DNA of 64,000 nt. Origin: Herbinix sp. GTDB lineage: Bacteria; Bacillota; Clostridia; Lachnospirales; Lachnospiraceae. The position numbers and the translations under genes are program-made. The stretch covers positions 94,729 through 158,728 of the forward strand of contig JAQZBN010000003.1 in assembly GCA_029238935.1 (NCBI GenBank). Direction: 5' to 3'. Positions 1 through 8,261 of this stretch are shown piece after piece. The first letter of the stretch is position 1. Each line of letters starts with the position of its first letter. The notes below the pieces were generated by a model. That model was not told where the DNA came from and ran no database searches. It saw only the letters and a program-made list of their open reading frames with translations.

Positions 1-840
1 TATGCGTTACGGCAAAAATTAAAAGCCATCCCCGGAATCTACTCCTTTTTCAAAGCAGTCACCAGTCAAATCGTACCGGAACGGAAGCAAAAATTAAATA
101 TGAATAGCTTAAAAGTCGGCCCCAGCCAATATCCTGAGATTTATGATATGACAAAGGATTGTGCCAGAATCTTAGGGATTGGTATTCCCACTGTCTTTAT
201 CGAGCATGACTTAAGTGTGATGAACGCTTATGCCCTTGCCTGGGAAGATAGTGAACCAGTGGTTATATTAACCTCCTCCCTGGTGGAGCGTTGTACACCG
301 ATGGAACTAAAAGCTATTATCGGTCATGAATGTGGTCATATTCATAATAATCATGGTATTTATAATGTAGCTTCTGAAATTTTAATCAGTAATACCTTAG
401 GTAGGATTTCTTTCCCTCAACAGGTTGCAATGCTACTCTCCTCCTCCATCACTTTTGCCCTGCAAGCATGGTCCAGAGCTGCCGAGGTGACCTGTGACCG
501 CGCAGGTATTATATGCTGCGGAGATTCTGCTCCCACCATTCGTGTTCATGGAAAATTGGCTTCCGGTGCAATGATAAATGGAGTAAGTATCAATATTGAT
601 GAATTAACGAATCAATATGAAACCTTCCGCAATACTCCGGTTCGTTTGATGGAACTCTACAGTACCCATCCGGTTTCTGTTCGAAGGATTTTGGCTGCGA
701 AAGAATTTATACATAGCGAAGTATATTATGACTGGCATCCGGAACAAAAACAGCCAGGCCAAAATTTATACAGCAAACAAGAATTGGATTCCAGATGTGA
801 CAAATTCGTAAGTGTATTAAAAAGTGAAAAAAAAGATTAG
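1..840 (+). CDS. M48-family zinc metallopeptidase (5' end outside window)
   Basis: The frame is open from base 1, and the residues before the first internal Met (base 100) read like the start of an M48 peptidase, so the gene begins upstream of the window. The zinc motif HECGH lies in GHECGHIHNNHG (bases about 325-360). A downstream ARAAEVTCDRAG-like helix (SRAAEVTCDRAG) supplies the third-ligand region ExxxCDR typical of M48/Ste24-HtpX-like enzymes, and a late THPVSVRRI stretch matches the conserved THP-x(3)-R motif. There is no obvious signal peptide in the visible part. A single hydrophobic stretch follows the HExxH helix, so membrane association is possible. It is followed 10 bases later by a dynamin-like GTPase, probably in one operon. 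The M48 assignment is firm; the substrate is unknown. Confidence 0.88.
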   Translation, partial: YALRQKLKAIPGIYSFFKAVTSQIVPERKQKLNMNSLKVGPSQYPEIYDMTKDCARILGIGIPTVFIEHDLSVMNAYALAWEDSEPVVILTSSLVERCTPMELKAIIGHECGHIHNNHGIYNVASEILISNTLGRISFPQQVAMLLSSSITFALQAWSRAAEVTCDRAGIICCGDSAPTIRVHGKLASGAMINGVSINIDELTNQYETFRNTPVRLMELYSTHPVSVRRILAAKEFIHSEVYYDWHPEQKQPGQNLYSKQELDSRCDKFVSVLKSEKKD

Positions 841-850
841 GAGGGTTGAC

Positions 851-2629
851 ATGGATAAGCTTCAAGATAGATTTGTCTTAGATTATGAGGATGTGGAACG
901 TGAAATTAATTTAATCCTTGATTATGTGAAGGAGCTTCGCAATGACAGTTTTATCAAGCGTATTTTAAGCAAGGCTGACCGTGACGCAATCCTTCGATGG
1001 GAAAGCCTGATTAAAGAGAAGTTGGATGAGGAGTTCTCCGTAGTTGTCATCGGAGATTTTAAGAGAGGTAAATCCACCTTCATTAATTCCCTCTTAGGGA
1101 AAGACTTAGTTACCACCAATGTAACTCCGGAAACAGTAACCATCAATCGCATTTCGTTCGGAACAGAACCCAAAATGGAAGCAGTTCTGGAAAATGGTAA
1201 ACGCTTTCGTCTGGATAAAAATGAATTAAGCCGAGAAGAGTTAGAAAAGATCATAGCAGAATTGCCCGGTGCCATTGATTACATAGATATAAAAGATAAC
1301 AATGATATTCTTAAGGAAATTGCTATTGTAGATACTCCTGGAATAGGTGATATCTTGAAAGCTTACGATCAGAAAGTAATGAATTATCTGATCAAAGCCG
1401 ATGCTGTTATTTATCTTGTATCAGCATTATCTCCCATTTCAGAGACAGAGCAGATATTTTTAAATACTGCTGTCTTACCCCACAGCTTTTCCCGTATCTT
1501 TGTTGTAATAAATATGGTGGATTGTATCGATGAGGTATCAGATATCGCCCGGATTAAAAATGCAATCAATGACAAAGTGAAAGCAATTACTAGGCAGGCT
1601 AATGTGTTTACCATCAGTGGCCTTGATGAGTTCTGCCGCAAGACGGATCAAAAGAGACCAAATCCTGCGCTGGTAGACTTCCTAGAAGCAAATTACGAGG
1701 AATTTGAAACAGCCATCCAATCTGATATTGTCATACAGAAGATGGTAATCAAGTCCGAACGGGTTATTCAAACAGTCAAGCAAATGGTTGTTGATATCGA
1801 AGGACGTATTAAGTTGATCAGCAATATGCTATCAAACAGCAAAGAAGAGTTAGATCAATTAGAAACCAAATATGAACAGGAAAACATTCAGGTAACGACG
1901 ATAATCAAACACAGCAGCGAAGCACTCCATGAGGAAATCAAACGTTATTCGATTGAAGCAAAGGATTGGATGAGCCTCTTCTTAGATCGCTTAAAGCAAG
2001 AATTGGAGAGCATTGGTCAGAGCCAAACCACAGAAACACTACAAAAACACCTTCAATTTTATCTATCCGATCATGTGAAAGAAGCGATCCTGCTCTGTGT
2101 GAAAGCCCACCGAGACAAAATCGAACAAAAAATCAATGAAATTGCCCGGGACTATTCGAAGAGTTTGGCAGACATAGTTGTATCCATCAATAAGTTTGAC
2201 ATGAACTTTTTATTATCCGATATTAGCTGGACCGGAGTAGATTCTGCTACTTTTGTCTTAAATGAAGGTCTAACGATGATGGGAATGCAGTCTTTTGGTG
2301 TCATAGGAATGGCGATTGCCGGTTATCTTCGCCAAAATCGTATGAGCAAAAAACAACAAGATTTATTACAACCAATTTTAACCAACTTTAACAAAGTAAC
2401 ACAGGATGTATTCATGGCGATTGATAAAACCTACGAAGAAATCGAAAAGAATGCTCTGAAGATATTAGAACAGGCTTATCGCGGACAATTGGAGAAATCC
2501 TTGAACGCTGTTAAGCAAGCACAAGACGTATCAAAAACAGAAAACATCAAATCCGAAGAAGTGAAAGAACAAATAGCGAATGCTATGGAAATTATTTTCT
2601 CTATACATAAATCCCTGGAGAAGTTTTAA
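851..2629 (+). CDS. Dynamin-like large GTPase
   Basis: This is a 592-residue protein. I chose ATG 851 because GGAGGG (840-845) lies just upstream; the open frame extends to 824 but has no ribosome site there. GTPase motifs are visible: G1 GDFKRGKS (about residues 68-75), G2-like threonine in the TTNVTPET segment, G3 DTPG (161-164) and a G4-like NMVD (221-224, with Met in place of the usual Lys). The rest is mostly helical and coiled-coil-like. A hydrophobic Gly/Met/Ile-rich stretch near residues 470-490 could be a membrane paddle. This architecture fits bacterial dynamin-like proteins, which remodel or protect membranes. Its neighbour is an M48 peptidase ending 10 bases upstream. The function in this host is inferred only. 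Confidence 0.85.
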   Translation: MDKLQDRFVLDYEDVEREINLILDYVKELRNDSFIKRILSKADRDAILRWESLIKEKLDEEFSVVVIGDFKRGKSTFINSLLGKDLVTTNVTPETVTINRISFGTEPKMEAVLENGKRFRLDKNELSREELEKIIAELPGAIDYIDIKDNNDILKEIAIVDTPGIGDILKAYDQKVMNYLIKADAVIYLVSALSPISETEQIFLNTAVLPHSFSRIFVVINMVDCIDEVSDIARIKNAINDKVKAITRQANVFTISGLDEFCRKTDQKRPNPALVDFLEANYEEFETAIQSDIVIQKMVIKSERVIQTVKQMVVDIEGRIKLISNMLSNSKEELDQLETKYEQENIQVTTIIKHSSEALHEEIKRYSIEAKDWMSLFLDRLKQELESIGQSQTTETLQKHLQFYLSDHVKEAILLCVKAHRDKIEQKINEIARDYSKSLADIVVSINKFDMNFLLSDISWTGVDSATFVLNEGLTMMGMQSFGVIGMAIAGYLRQNRMSKKQQDLLQPILTNFNKVTQDVFMAIDKTYEEIEKNALKILEQAYRGQLEKSLNAVKQAQDVSKTENIKSEEVKEQIANAMEIIFSIHKSLEKF

Positions 2630-2634
2630 ATAAG

Positions 2635-2667
2635 AGGTCAAAAGTCAGTTCTTATGACTTTTGGCCT
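2635..2667. terminator. Bidirectional intrinsic terminator
   Basis: Inverted repeat with arms 2635-2647 and 2655-2667 (AGGTCAAAAGTCA / TGACTTTTGGCCT, one mismatch or wobble), followed by TCCTTTTTC. It lies between the converging dynamin-like and GGDEF genes and overlaps the 3' end of the latter. Confidence 0.8.
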
Positions 2668-3944
2668 CCTTTTTCGTCTGTTCGAATAAAAAAATAACCA
2701 TTCTTTCCGTTCATTTTAGCACCATATACCGCTTGATCTGCTAAGTCCAGAGCAGCTTCTAAATTATCTTTTTCAAAATCAATTTCTTTAATTCCTACAC
2801 TGATTGTAACTTTAACATCCCCTGTTAAGGTGATTCGATCATTAATTTCATCAATGACAGCTTCCACGATGTGAATCACCGTTGCCTGATCTATTCGCTT
2901 AAGCATGATAATAAATTCATCTCCGCCAAATCTGCCCAGACATCCTCCATATTCTTCTACATGCTTTCGAATGATAGAAACGATCTTCATTAAAAGCTTA
3001 TCACCCTTCATATGACCATATTCATCATTATAATTTTTAAAATTATCAACATCAACAAATAATATGTACAACTTTTCCTTTTTCTTCTTGCATAGCTTCC
3101 ATTCTGATGTAAAAATCTCAAATATTTTTCTTCTGCTATAAGCCGAGGTTAAATCATCATAGTCAGATAAATATGCTTTCTCCTTGGCAATTTCTTTTAC
3201 TTCCATATATCTTGATAAGGTATACATTAAGATTAAGATAATTGCCATCGATAATACATTCCGTAATAAAAGTGTAAAGGAATCCCGATTAATGGATGCT
3301 AAATAATACTTTTGATTAATATCCACACATAAATAACCAATCTGATCCCCTTCTATGCTTATGACCGGAGTAAAGCCAGTTATAAATTTACCAAATCGAT
3401 CTTCTACCAATAAAAACGAAGGTGAGGTATGCTCAAATATCGCTTGATAATCTTCATTCAATACATTATAACGGTCTTTTTCCGTTATTCCAATTCCTTT
3501 CACTGCCTTTGAATAAGTATCGAGTTCTTGGGCGGAAGTAAGAAGATATGCTACTTTCAGAGGAGTCCCAACCTTTTCTTTATAGATTTTATCTTCTCCC
3601 TGTTCTACCTGATAGATCACTTTCTCACTCTTTAGCTTAGTGATTAAATAAATGGATGCAATTTCATCATACTGCATCAGTTCTTTCGTATGTTCTTGAA
3701 ATATAGCATAGAAATCATCGTTTTGTAGAGATGTTAAATCCAATGCAAGTAATCTTTCCTTATCTTTCGCGTCCAATTTTATCCCCTGTTCGATACTTAT
3801 GGCAATTAGCAATGCCTTTTCACCAAGTATCTGTAACGCATCATCTACTCTCCTATGATAGGAATAAAAATTTAGAAAACCCATGATAAGAATGTAGCAA
3901 AGAACTCCTATATTAACGAATAATCTTTTGTTCTTTTTGATCAA
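2652..3944 (-). CDS. Membrane diguanylate cyclase (GGDEF domain)
   Basis: This 430-residue protein has an N-terminal TM helix (about 9-27), an extracytoplasmic sensor of about 200 residues, a second TM helix (about 226-244) and a C-terminal GGDEF domain. It should make the second messenger c-di-GMP from two GTP on the inner face of the membrane in response to an external signal. The active-site motif is intact: RFGGDEF with GGDEF at 340-344, and VDVDNFKNYND (about 298-307) supplies the metal-binding Asp. The inhibitory I-site RxxD, expected at -9 to -6 from GGDEF, reads EYGG, so product inhibition by that route is not expected. There is no EAL domain. No strong ribosome site precedes the start, so the exact N-terminus is uncertain. 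Confidence 0.92.
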   Translation of the reverse strand: MIKKNKRLFVNIGVLCYILIMGFLNFYSYHRRVDDALQILGEKALLIAISIEQGIKLDAKDKERLLALDLTSLQNDDFYAIFQEHTKELMQYDEIASIYLITKLKSEKVIYQVEQGEDKIYKEKVGTPLKVAYLLTSAQELDTYSKAVKGIGITEKDRYNVLNEDYQAIFEHTSPSFLLVEDRFGKFITGFTPVISIEGDQIGYLCVDINQKYYLASINRDSFTLLLRNVLSMAIILILMYTLSRYMEVKEIAKEKAYLSDYDDLTSAYSRRKIFEIFTSEWKLCKKKKEKLYILFVDVDNFKNYNDEYGHMKGDKLLMKIVSIIRKHVEEYGGCLGRFGGDEFIIMLKRIDQATVIHIVEAVIDEINDRITLTGDVKVTISVGIKEIDFEKDNLEAALDLADQAVYGAKMNGKNGYFFIRTDEKGGQKS

Positions 3945-4262
3945 TGTCTTCGTAACGCAGCCTCCATCGTTTATTTCTCGTTGTTTTCGTTCCGGTCGCT
4001 TCTTTTGTATATTTTCCCCACTTTAATGAGCTAAATTACTAAACTTGAATATATACGAAAAGTAGACCCGTGTCAATATATATCATTTATAACATTTAAA
4101 AATGCAATGAAAACTAATCGAATGGTGTAGTTAAATGATTTTTCTTTAAAGCAATTATCATAATTTGTAACTCTTTGACGTTTCTACTCATATGATATCA
4201 TAGGTAACCTGATATACAATATATCGATGGTTTCCATAATTAATTCTTTAGGAGGTATCTAT
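3945..4262. other. 318-bp intergenic region between divergent genes
   Basis: AT-rich spacer that should hold promoters for the GGDEF gene (minus) and the first Cys/Gly/Asn-rich gene (plus). CATATGATA at 4189-4197 fits the CATAnnnTA form of sporulation sigma-K -10 elements, with AC 17 bases upstream. This is weak evidence by itself. GGAGG at 4251-4255 is the ribosome site of the plus gene. Confidence 0.3.
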
Positions 4263-4643
4263 ATGGGAAATTTCAACAATAATTGTAATTGCAATAATAA
4301 TAATAATAATAATAATAGCCTATTACACGAATTACATCGCCATCTTGGAGAAACAGTAACAATCTTTACAACAAGCGGTGGTGCATCTGGCTGTGGCTTT
4401 ACAGGTGTTTTACTTATGGTTAATCCTTGTTTTATTCGGTTAATGGTTCGCCAGGGAACTGCACCAGCGAATCCTCTCAGTGAATCGATTTGCGGCGATA
4501 TGTACCAAGGTGGCATGCAAGATTATCGTTCTAATGGAATGTCCGGTGGTATGCCAGAATATCATCCTCCGATCTATACTGTTGGTTCCGTTTGCGATAT
4601 CCCAGTAGAAAAAATTGCATCCTTCTGCCATAATGCGGTTTAA
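4263..4643 (+). CDS. Small Asn-rich protein, possible spore-layer protein (paralogue 1)
   Basis: This is a 126-residue protein. I chose ATG 4263 because GGAGG is 7 bases upstream; the open frame extends to 4227 without a ribosome site. It begins with an Asn/Cys tract including eight consecutive AAT-coded Asn. A conserved core follows: GETVTIFTTSGGASGCGFTG, then a beta-rich hydrophobic strand pair, NPLSESICGD, a variable Gly/Met/Tyr-rich linker, and the C-terminal block VGSVCDIPVEKIASFCHNAV. The core has the rhythm of a small Sm-like or beta-barrel domain. The same core occurs in the gene 179 bases downstream, so they are tandem paralogues. I know similar unnamed proteins from spore-forming clostridia, but no function. 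A coat or exosporium role is a guess from Cys/Gly/Asn richness. Confidence 0.75.
   Translation: MGNFNNNCNCNNNNNNNNSLLHELHRHLGETVTIFTTSGGASGCGFTGVLLMVNPCFIRLMVRQGTAPANPLSESICGDMYQGGMQDYRSNGMSGGMPEYHPPIYTVGSVCDIPVEKIASFCHNAV
4293..4316 (+). repeat. (AAT)8 trinucleotide microsatellite within coding sequence
   Basis: Eight perfect AAT copies in frame, encoding eight Asn near the N-terminus of the first paralogue. Gains or losses of units would keep the frame and only change the length of the Asn tract. Confidence 0.95.
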
Positions 4644-4821
4644 TAAAATACAAACAAAGGAGAAAGCACCCAATAAGAGGCTTGACGAATTTAGGAATAA
4701 GTTACTTCATATTGTAGAATAAAGTCACATTTGATAAGGGAAGCTCATAAGATATATCAGGATATCTTTTCCCTTAATGTGATACAGGATGGATATTAAA
4801 GAAGATATAGGAGGATATAAC

Positions 4822-5229
4822 ATGTCGAACTGTAATGGAAATAATGGAAATGGTATTAGCGGAGGAAACAGCTTCGTAAGACATATCAGCGAGTTTGTCG
4901 GTGAGACAGTAACTATTTTTACAACAAGTGGTGGTGCTTCCGGTTGCGGATTTACCGGCACCATTCTTGATGTTAATTGCAATTTTGTTCGATTAGTAAC
5001 TCATAGAGGTATTGCTCCAAGCAATCCCCTAAGTGAATCTATTTGCGGTGACTGCGGATATGGCCCTCGCGGTGTTGGCGGCGACAGAAATGGTATGGGA
5101 GATAATGGTGTAGGACTCGGACCAAAGGGTGGCTGTGGACCACAGAGACCTTATCCAACCCCTACCGTAGGCTCTGTATGCGATATACCAATTGATAGAA
5201 TTGCAGCATTCTGCCACAATGCAGTATAA
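4822..5229 (+). CDS. Small Gly-rich protein, possible spore-layer protein (paralogue 2)
   Basis: This is a 135-residue protein starting at ATG 4822, preceded by GGAGGA (4810-4815); the longer frame from 4789 lacks a ribosome site. It shares with its upstream paralogue the core GETVTIFTTSGGASGCGFTG, then SNPLSESICGD and the C-terminal block VGSVCDIPIDRIAAFCHNAV. The N-terminus is Asn/Gly-rich and the linker is Gly-rich (GPRGVGGDRNGMGDNG type). The paralogues differ in exactly the low-complexity parts, as expected after tandem duplication with linker drift. CATATTGTA at 4708-4716 again fits CATAnnnTA. The function is unknown; deposition on the spore surface is only a hypothesis. Confidence 0.75.
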   Translation: MSNCNGNNGNGISGGNSFVRHISEFVGETVTIFTTSGGASGCGFTGTILDVNCNFVRLVTHRGIAPSNPLSESICGDCGYGPRGVGGDRNGMGDNGVGLGPKGGCGPQRPYPTPTVGSVCDIPIDRIAAFCHNAV

Positions 5230-5262
5230 TGCCTGTGAGACCTTGATCATAGTATAGATAAT

Positions 5263-5294
5263 AAAAAGAGCTGTTGACGTCAACAGCTCTTTTT
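5263..5294. terminator. Bidirectional intrinsic terminator
   Basis: A 32-bp perfect palindrome centred at 5278/5279, rich in GC in the middle (GAGCTGTTGAC arm), with A-tract before and T-tract after. It lies between the converging paralogue 2 and hypC genes. Confidence 0.88.
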
Positions 5295-5307
5295 ATATCA
5301 ATAACTA

Positions 5308-5568
5308 CTAGACTTCTTCTTCCATCACTTGTTTGTACACCTTAGTTAAATGATTATAATATTCCTCATCAATCTTCTTAATTGCACAGCCGTCAAGTAC
5401 CAAGACATAATCCCCTGTATTTGGTGCATCAAGTAAATGAATATCAACAATACTCTCGTATCCCATAATCATTACCTTCGCCCGATTTACCTTAGATTGT
5501 TCTAAGCTCTGACACTCCTTTGTATCCTGTATAATTTCCAATATATGAGCTGGTATAGCAAGGCACAT
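5308..5568 (-). CDS. hypC: HypC/HupF-family hydrogenase maturation chaperone
   Basis: This 86-residue protein begins MCLAIP, the diagnostic N-terminus of the HypC family, whose Cys2 carries the Fe(CN)2CO unit between HypD and the [NiFe]-hydrogenase large subunit. The beta-rich middle (VNRAKVMIMGYESIVDIHLL, then GDYVLVLDGCAIKKID) fits the family's OB-like barrel, and the length is normal. AGGAGG precedes the start. The next gene upstream on the same strand is a hydrogenase-type endopeptidase, so the two probably form a maturation operon. No hydrogenase subunits or hypA/B/D/E/F are in the window, so the partner enzyme must be encoded elsewhere. Confidence 0.9.
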   Translation of the reverse strand: MCLAIPAHILEIIQDTKECQSLEQSKVNRAKVMIMGYESIVDIHLLDAPNTGDYVLVLDGCAIKKIDEEYYNHLTKVYKQVMEEEV

Positions 5569-5630
5569 TTTAATGGCACCTCCTAGATTATATATACAAT
5601 AACGATTATGATATTATATGAGTAGTCTCA

Positions 5631-6098
5631 TCAAATGAGACTTTCCTTATCTCTGGCAGCAATTCTATGAACAATTTTCTTATATAGTTCACTTGAAATT
5701 AAGGATTTCTTGTATTCTATTTCATCGCATAAGCCATAACCAAAGCGTAAATGATGTTCTTCAATTCCATAGATATACCCATTAATTTTAGGATAATAGA
5801 CATTTAATAAATAACAAAGATGAAAACTATGATGACTAAATCCTCTAGAACTAGTTTGAAATTCCACTAAGGGAATCTCCGTGATCATACCCGGCTCAAT
5901 TCCATAGCAGGATGAATCGAGTACAAGAACTAAATCGTTCTTTTTCACGGATGCAATTCCAAACCCAAGTTCTTTCTCCCCATAGATGACATCTATCCCG
6001 ATCCTTGTTAACTTTTCTTCTAGTTCCTTTGCTATCGTTATTCCTATTCCATCATCCATCATCAACATATTTCCCATGGCAATCAGTTTTACACTCAT
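5631..6098 (-). CDS. Hydrogenase maturation endopeptidase-like protein (M52 family)
   Basis: This 155-residue protein starts MSVKLIAMGNMLMMDDGIG, the N-terminal GN-x(3)-DDG pattern of HycI/HybD/HyaD proteases that remove the C-terminal extension of the [NiFe] large subunit once nickel is inserted. Likely nickel-probing residues are D15/D16, D61 in LVLDSS and a His cluster SHHSFH (about 89-93). Length is typical. It lies 62 bp upstream of hypC on the same strand, which supports a joint role in hydrogenase maturation. The hydrogenase it serves is not visible here. Confidence 0.85.
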   Translation of the reverse strand: MSVKLIAMGNMLMMDDGIGITIAKELEEKLTRIGIDVIYGEKELGFGIASVKKNDLVLVLDSSCYGIEPGMITEIPLVEFQTSSRGFSHHSFHLCYLLNVYYPKINGYIYGIEEHHLRFGYGLCDEIEYKKSLISSELYKKIVHRIAARDKESLI

Positions 6099-6365
6099 AC
6101 GGCAACCTCAACTATTTTATTCTCATTTTTAACCTATCCCACATACTTGATCTGTCGTAGTGGCATCCTCTGAAATATACACACTATTATTATCATTTAT
6201 ATCGCTAAAAATGGTAGATTATACTTAATTGGGTGAGAAAATGTTATTTTTATATGAATACTGTCCTTTCGCTTATATCTGGTCGGTAATTGGTGATAAA
6301 ATCACAGTTCCTAACTTTTTCTTATGATATTCTTTACTCCTAGCAAATAAAGAAAGGAATAACCT

Positions 6366-6950
6366 ATGAAAAACCATAAGCTTTTATTTACTTTTACTAT
6401 CTTCTATTTTTTGATGGGACTGATTAATATTCATTTTGCTTTATTGGGTATTGTCTGTATGACTCTTCCGATCATATTACTATTCAAAAACAGAAAGAAA
6501 ACCTGGTGCCAAAATTACTGTCCCAGAGCCAGCCTCTATAAAACTGTAGGAAAATACAATAGGCACTCCTGTAAGACCCCAATTTTTTTTATAAAGGGAA
6601 ATATGAAATGGATTATCTTACTTTATTTTGTGATAAGCTTAACCTTTATCTCCATATCTACCTTAAGAGTCGCCTTAGGTAGTAAACCACCTATGGAATT
6701 TCTTCGATATTTTATATTGCTTCCTTTACCGTTTCATTTTCCACAGGCGTTTGATATTACATTCGCATCTTCCTGGCTTACCCATCTGTCTTATCGATTT
6801 TACTCCATGATGATGACAACCACTACACTAGGACTTATAATGGCATTGTTGTATAAACCAAGAACCTGGTGCACGGTATGCCCAATTAATACAATGTCTG
6901 ATGTATATCTGAAAACCTGTAGACATGAAACAAATAAAATTCGGAACTAA
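6366..6950 (+). CDS. Membrane protein with paired Cys-Pro Fe-S-like motifs (NapH/CcoG-like)
   Basis: This 194-residue protein has about four TM helices and two cytosolic Cys motifs: TWCQNYCPRAS (C48, C52) after the second helix and TWCTVCPINT (C169, C172) after the last. W-C-x(2-3)-C-P motifs at membrane edges are typical of the Fer4_5/NapH-like electron-transfer membrane proteins. Each motif here has only two Cys, plus isolated C69 and C184, so the full four-Cys ferredoxin pattern is missing and cluster binding is uncertain. It diverges from the hydrogenase maturation pair across 267 bp. It might pass electrons in the same redox pathway, but that is inference. AAAGGAA precedes the ATG. Confidence 0.65.
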   Translation: MKNHKLLFTFTIFYFLMGLINIHFALLGIVCMTLPIILLFKNRKKTWCQNYCPRASLYKTVGKYNRHSCKTPIFFIKGNMKWIILLYFVISLTFISISTLRVALGSKPPMEFLRYFILLPLPFHFPQAFDITFASSWLTHLSYRFYSMMMTTTTLGLIMALLYKPRTWCTVCPINTMSDVYLKTCRHETNKIRN

Positions 6951-6954
6951 AAAA

Positions 6955-6986
6955 TACATACGGCACCATGCTTGGTATCGTATGCA
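6955..6986. terminator. Hairpin between converging genes, probable terminator
   Basis: Imperfect inverted repeat with arms ATACATACGGCACC-like and GGTATCGTATGCAT-like, short loop, followed by TTTTC. It sits in the 42-bp gap between the Fe-S-like membrane gene and the converging CHR transporter genes. Confidence 0.55.
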
Positions 6987-6992
6987 TTTTCA

Positions 6993-7559
6993 CTACTTGA
7001 TATATGGATAAATAAAGCCTCCTAATATACCGGCTGCAATCATAATCAGAATAGGATTTGGTTTCCACTTTCGTAATATAAAGAGAGCGGCAGCAAATAT
7101 TCCAACTGCTAAAAAGTTTAGGTCCGTGATTTTACCCGAAATTTTACCTTCATTCCATAGTGCTAGGATAACTAAGGATATACCAGCCGAAGCAATTAAT
7201 GCAACAACCGCTGGTCTGAGTCCATTTAAGATTCCCTGAGCTGTTGATAATCCTCTGTATTTATAATAAATAACTGCTAAGCTCAATACGATGATGCAAG
7301 AAGGAAGTACACACCCAAAGGTCGCTATTACTGCTCCTAGAATTCCACCCATTCGTATCCCAACAAAGGAGGAAGCATTAATTGCAATGGGACCCGGTGT
7401 CATTTGAGATATTGTGATAACATCAGCAAATTCAGTAAGGGTAAGCCAATGGTTTTTATCAACAACTTGGCTTTGAATGATTGGCAATGCAGCATATCCC
7501 CCTCCGATACTGAATAATCCAATTTGAAAAAAGCTCCAAAATAATTGTAAGTAAATCAC
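6993..7559 (-). CDS. CHR-family (chromate transporter-like) subunit, C-terminal half
   Basis: This 188-residue, strongly hydrophobic protein has about five or six TM helices. It carries FSIGGGYAALPI near the N-terminus and MTPGPIAINASSFVG, the signature segments of the CHR ion-transporter superfamily (ChrA). Short CHR proteins occur as adjacent pairs, each equal to one half of long ChrA, and probably form a heterodimer. Its start overlaps the upstream paired gene by 4 bp, so translation is coupled. Family knowledge supports anion (chromate/sulfate-like) transport, but many short CHR pairs have no tested substrate. Confidence 0.85.
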   Translation of the reverse strand: MIYLQLFWSFFQIGLFSIGGGYAALPIIQSQVVDKNHWLTLTEFADVITISQMTPGPIAINASSFVGIRMGGILGAVIATFGCVLPSCIIVLSLAVIYYKYRGLSTAQGILNGLRPAVVALIASAGISLVILALWNEGKISGKITDLNFLAVGIFAAALFILRKWKPNPILIMIAAGILGGFIYPYIK

Positions 7560-8131
7560 TTATTTACACCACCTTTGCGATGATTTGAGACGTACATCGA
7601 TATGGCTCCGATTATTCCACAAATTAATATAATAAAAATAATATTAATATCAAAAAAATAAGTAGCAGAAAAAGCACCTAACATTACTAGCATTGGTAGC
7701 ACCTTTTTCGCTTTCACAAATGGAATTGCCATCGTGATCACTACGTCAACGATGACTGCAGCAACTCCTGCTTGCATTCCCCGAAGAACATTTTGAACTA
7801 CAACACTATCACGAAATGCTGTGTAAGCTATGGATATCACCGATAAAATAAGGAGAGGCGGAAGAACTGTACCAAGAATTGTTACCAGGGATCCTAATAT
7901 CCCGGCCAAACGATAACCAATTAGTATGGAAGCATTCACAGCGATTGCCCCTGGGGAACATTGTGCGATTGCGATCAGATCCAACATTTCCTTTTCCTCA
8001 ATCCAGTGATATTGATCCACAAATTTTTTTCTCATTAAGGGTACGATTACGTATCCTCCCCCAAAAGTAAAAGCACTAAGAAAAAAAGTGGACGAAAATA
8101 ATTTTAGATAAAACTTTAAATCTTTCTTCAT
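7556..8131 (-). CDS. CHR-family (chromate transporter-like) subunit, N-terminal half
   Basis: This 191-residue membrane protein is a partner of the overlapping downstream gene. CHR signatures are FTFGGGYVIVPLM near the N-terminus and CSPGAIAVNASILIG; about five TM helices follow. GGAGGATG lies before the ATG. The two proteins share the same repeat architecture (FGGGY, SPGAIAVN versus GGGYAALP, TPGPIAIN), as expected of the two halves of ChrA. They are divergent from a rhodanese lipoprotein. Likely role: inner-membrane anion transport; the actual ion is unknown. Confidence 0.86.
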   Translation of the reverse strand: MKKDLKFYLKLFSSTFFLSAFTFGGGYVIVPLMRKKFVDQYHWIEEKEMLDLIAIAQCSPGAIAVNASILIGYRLAGILGSLVTILGTVLPPLLILSVISIAYTAFRDSVVVQNVLRGMQAGVAAVIVDVVITMAIPFVKAKKVLPMLVMLGAFSATYFFDINIIFIILICGIIGAISMYVSNHRKGGVNK

Positions 8132-8261
8132 CCTGACATCCTCCGACTATTTTACCCTGTATGAATACTGTTTTAGCGATATCTTTCTTTAATGTCTACC
8201 AATTTCATGTAATTTATTATACAATAAAATTATATTATTTCAACGAATGAAAGGAAAATAA

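Noticed and set aside
824-850. Upstream start for the dynamin-like GTPase
   Set aside because: It has no ribosome site and overlaps the peptidase gene, while ATG 851 has GGAGGG directly upstream.
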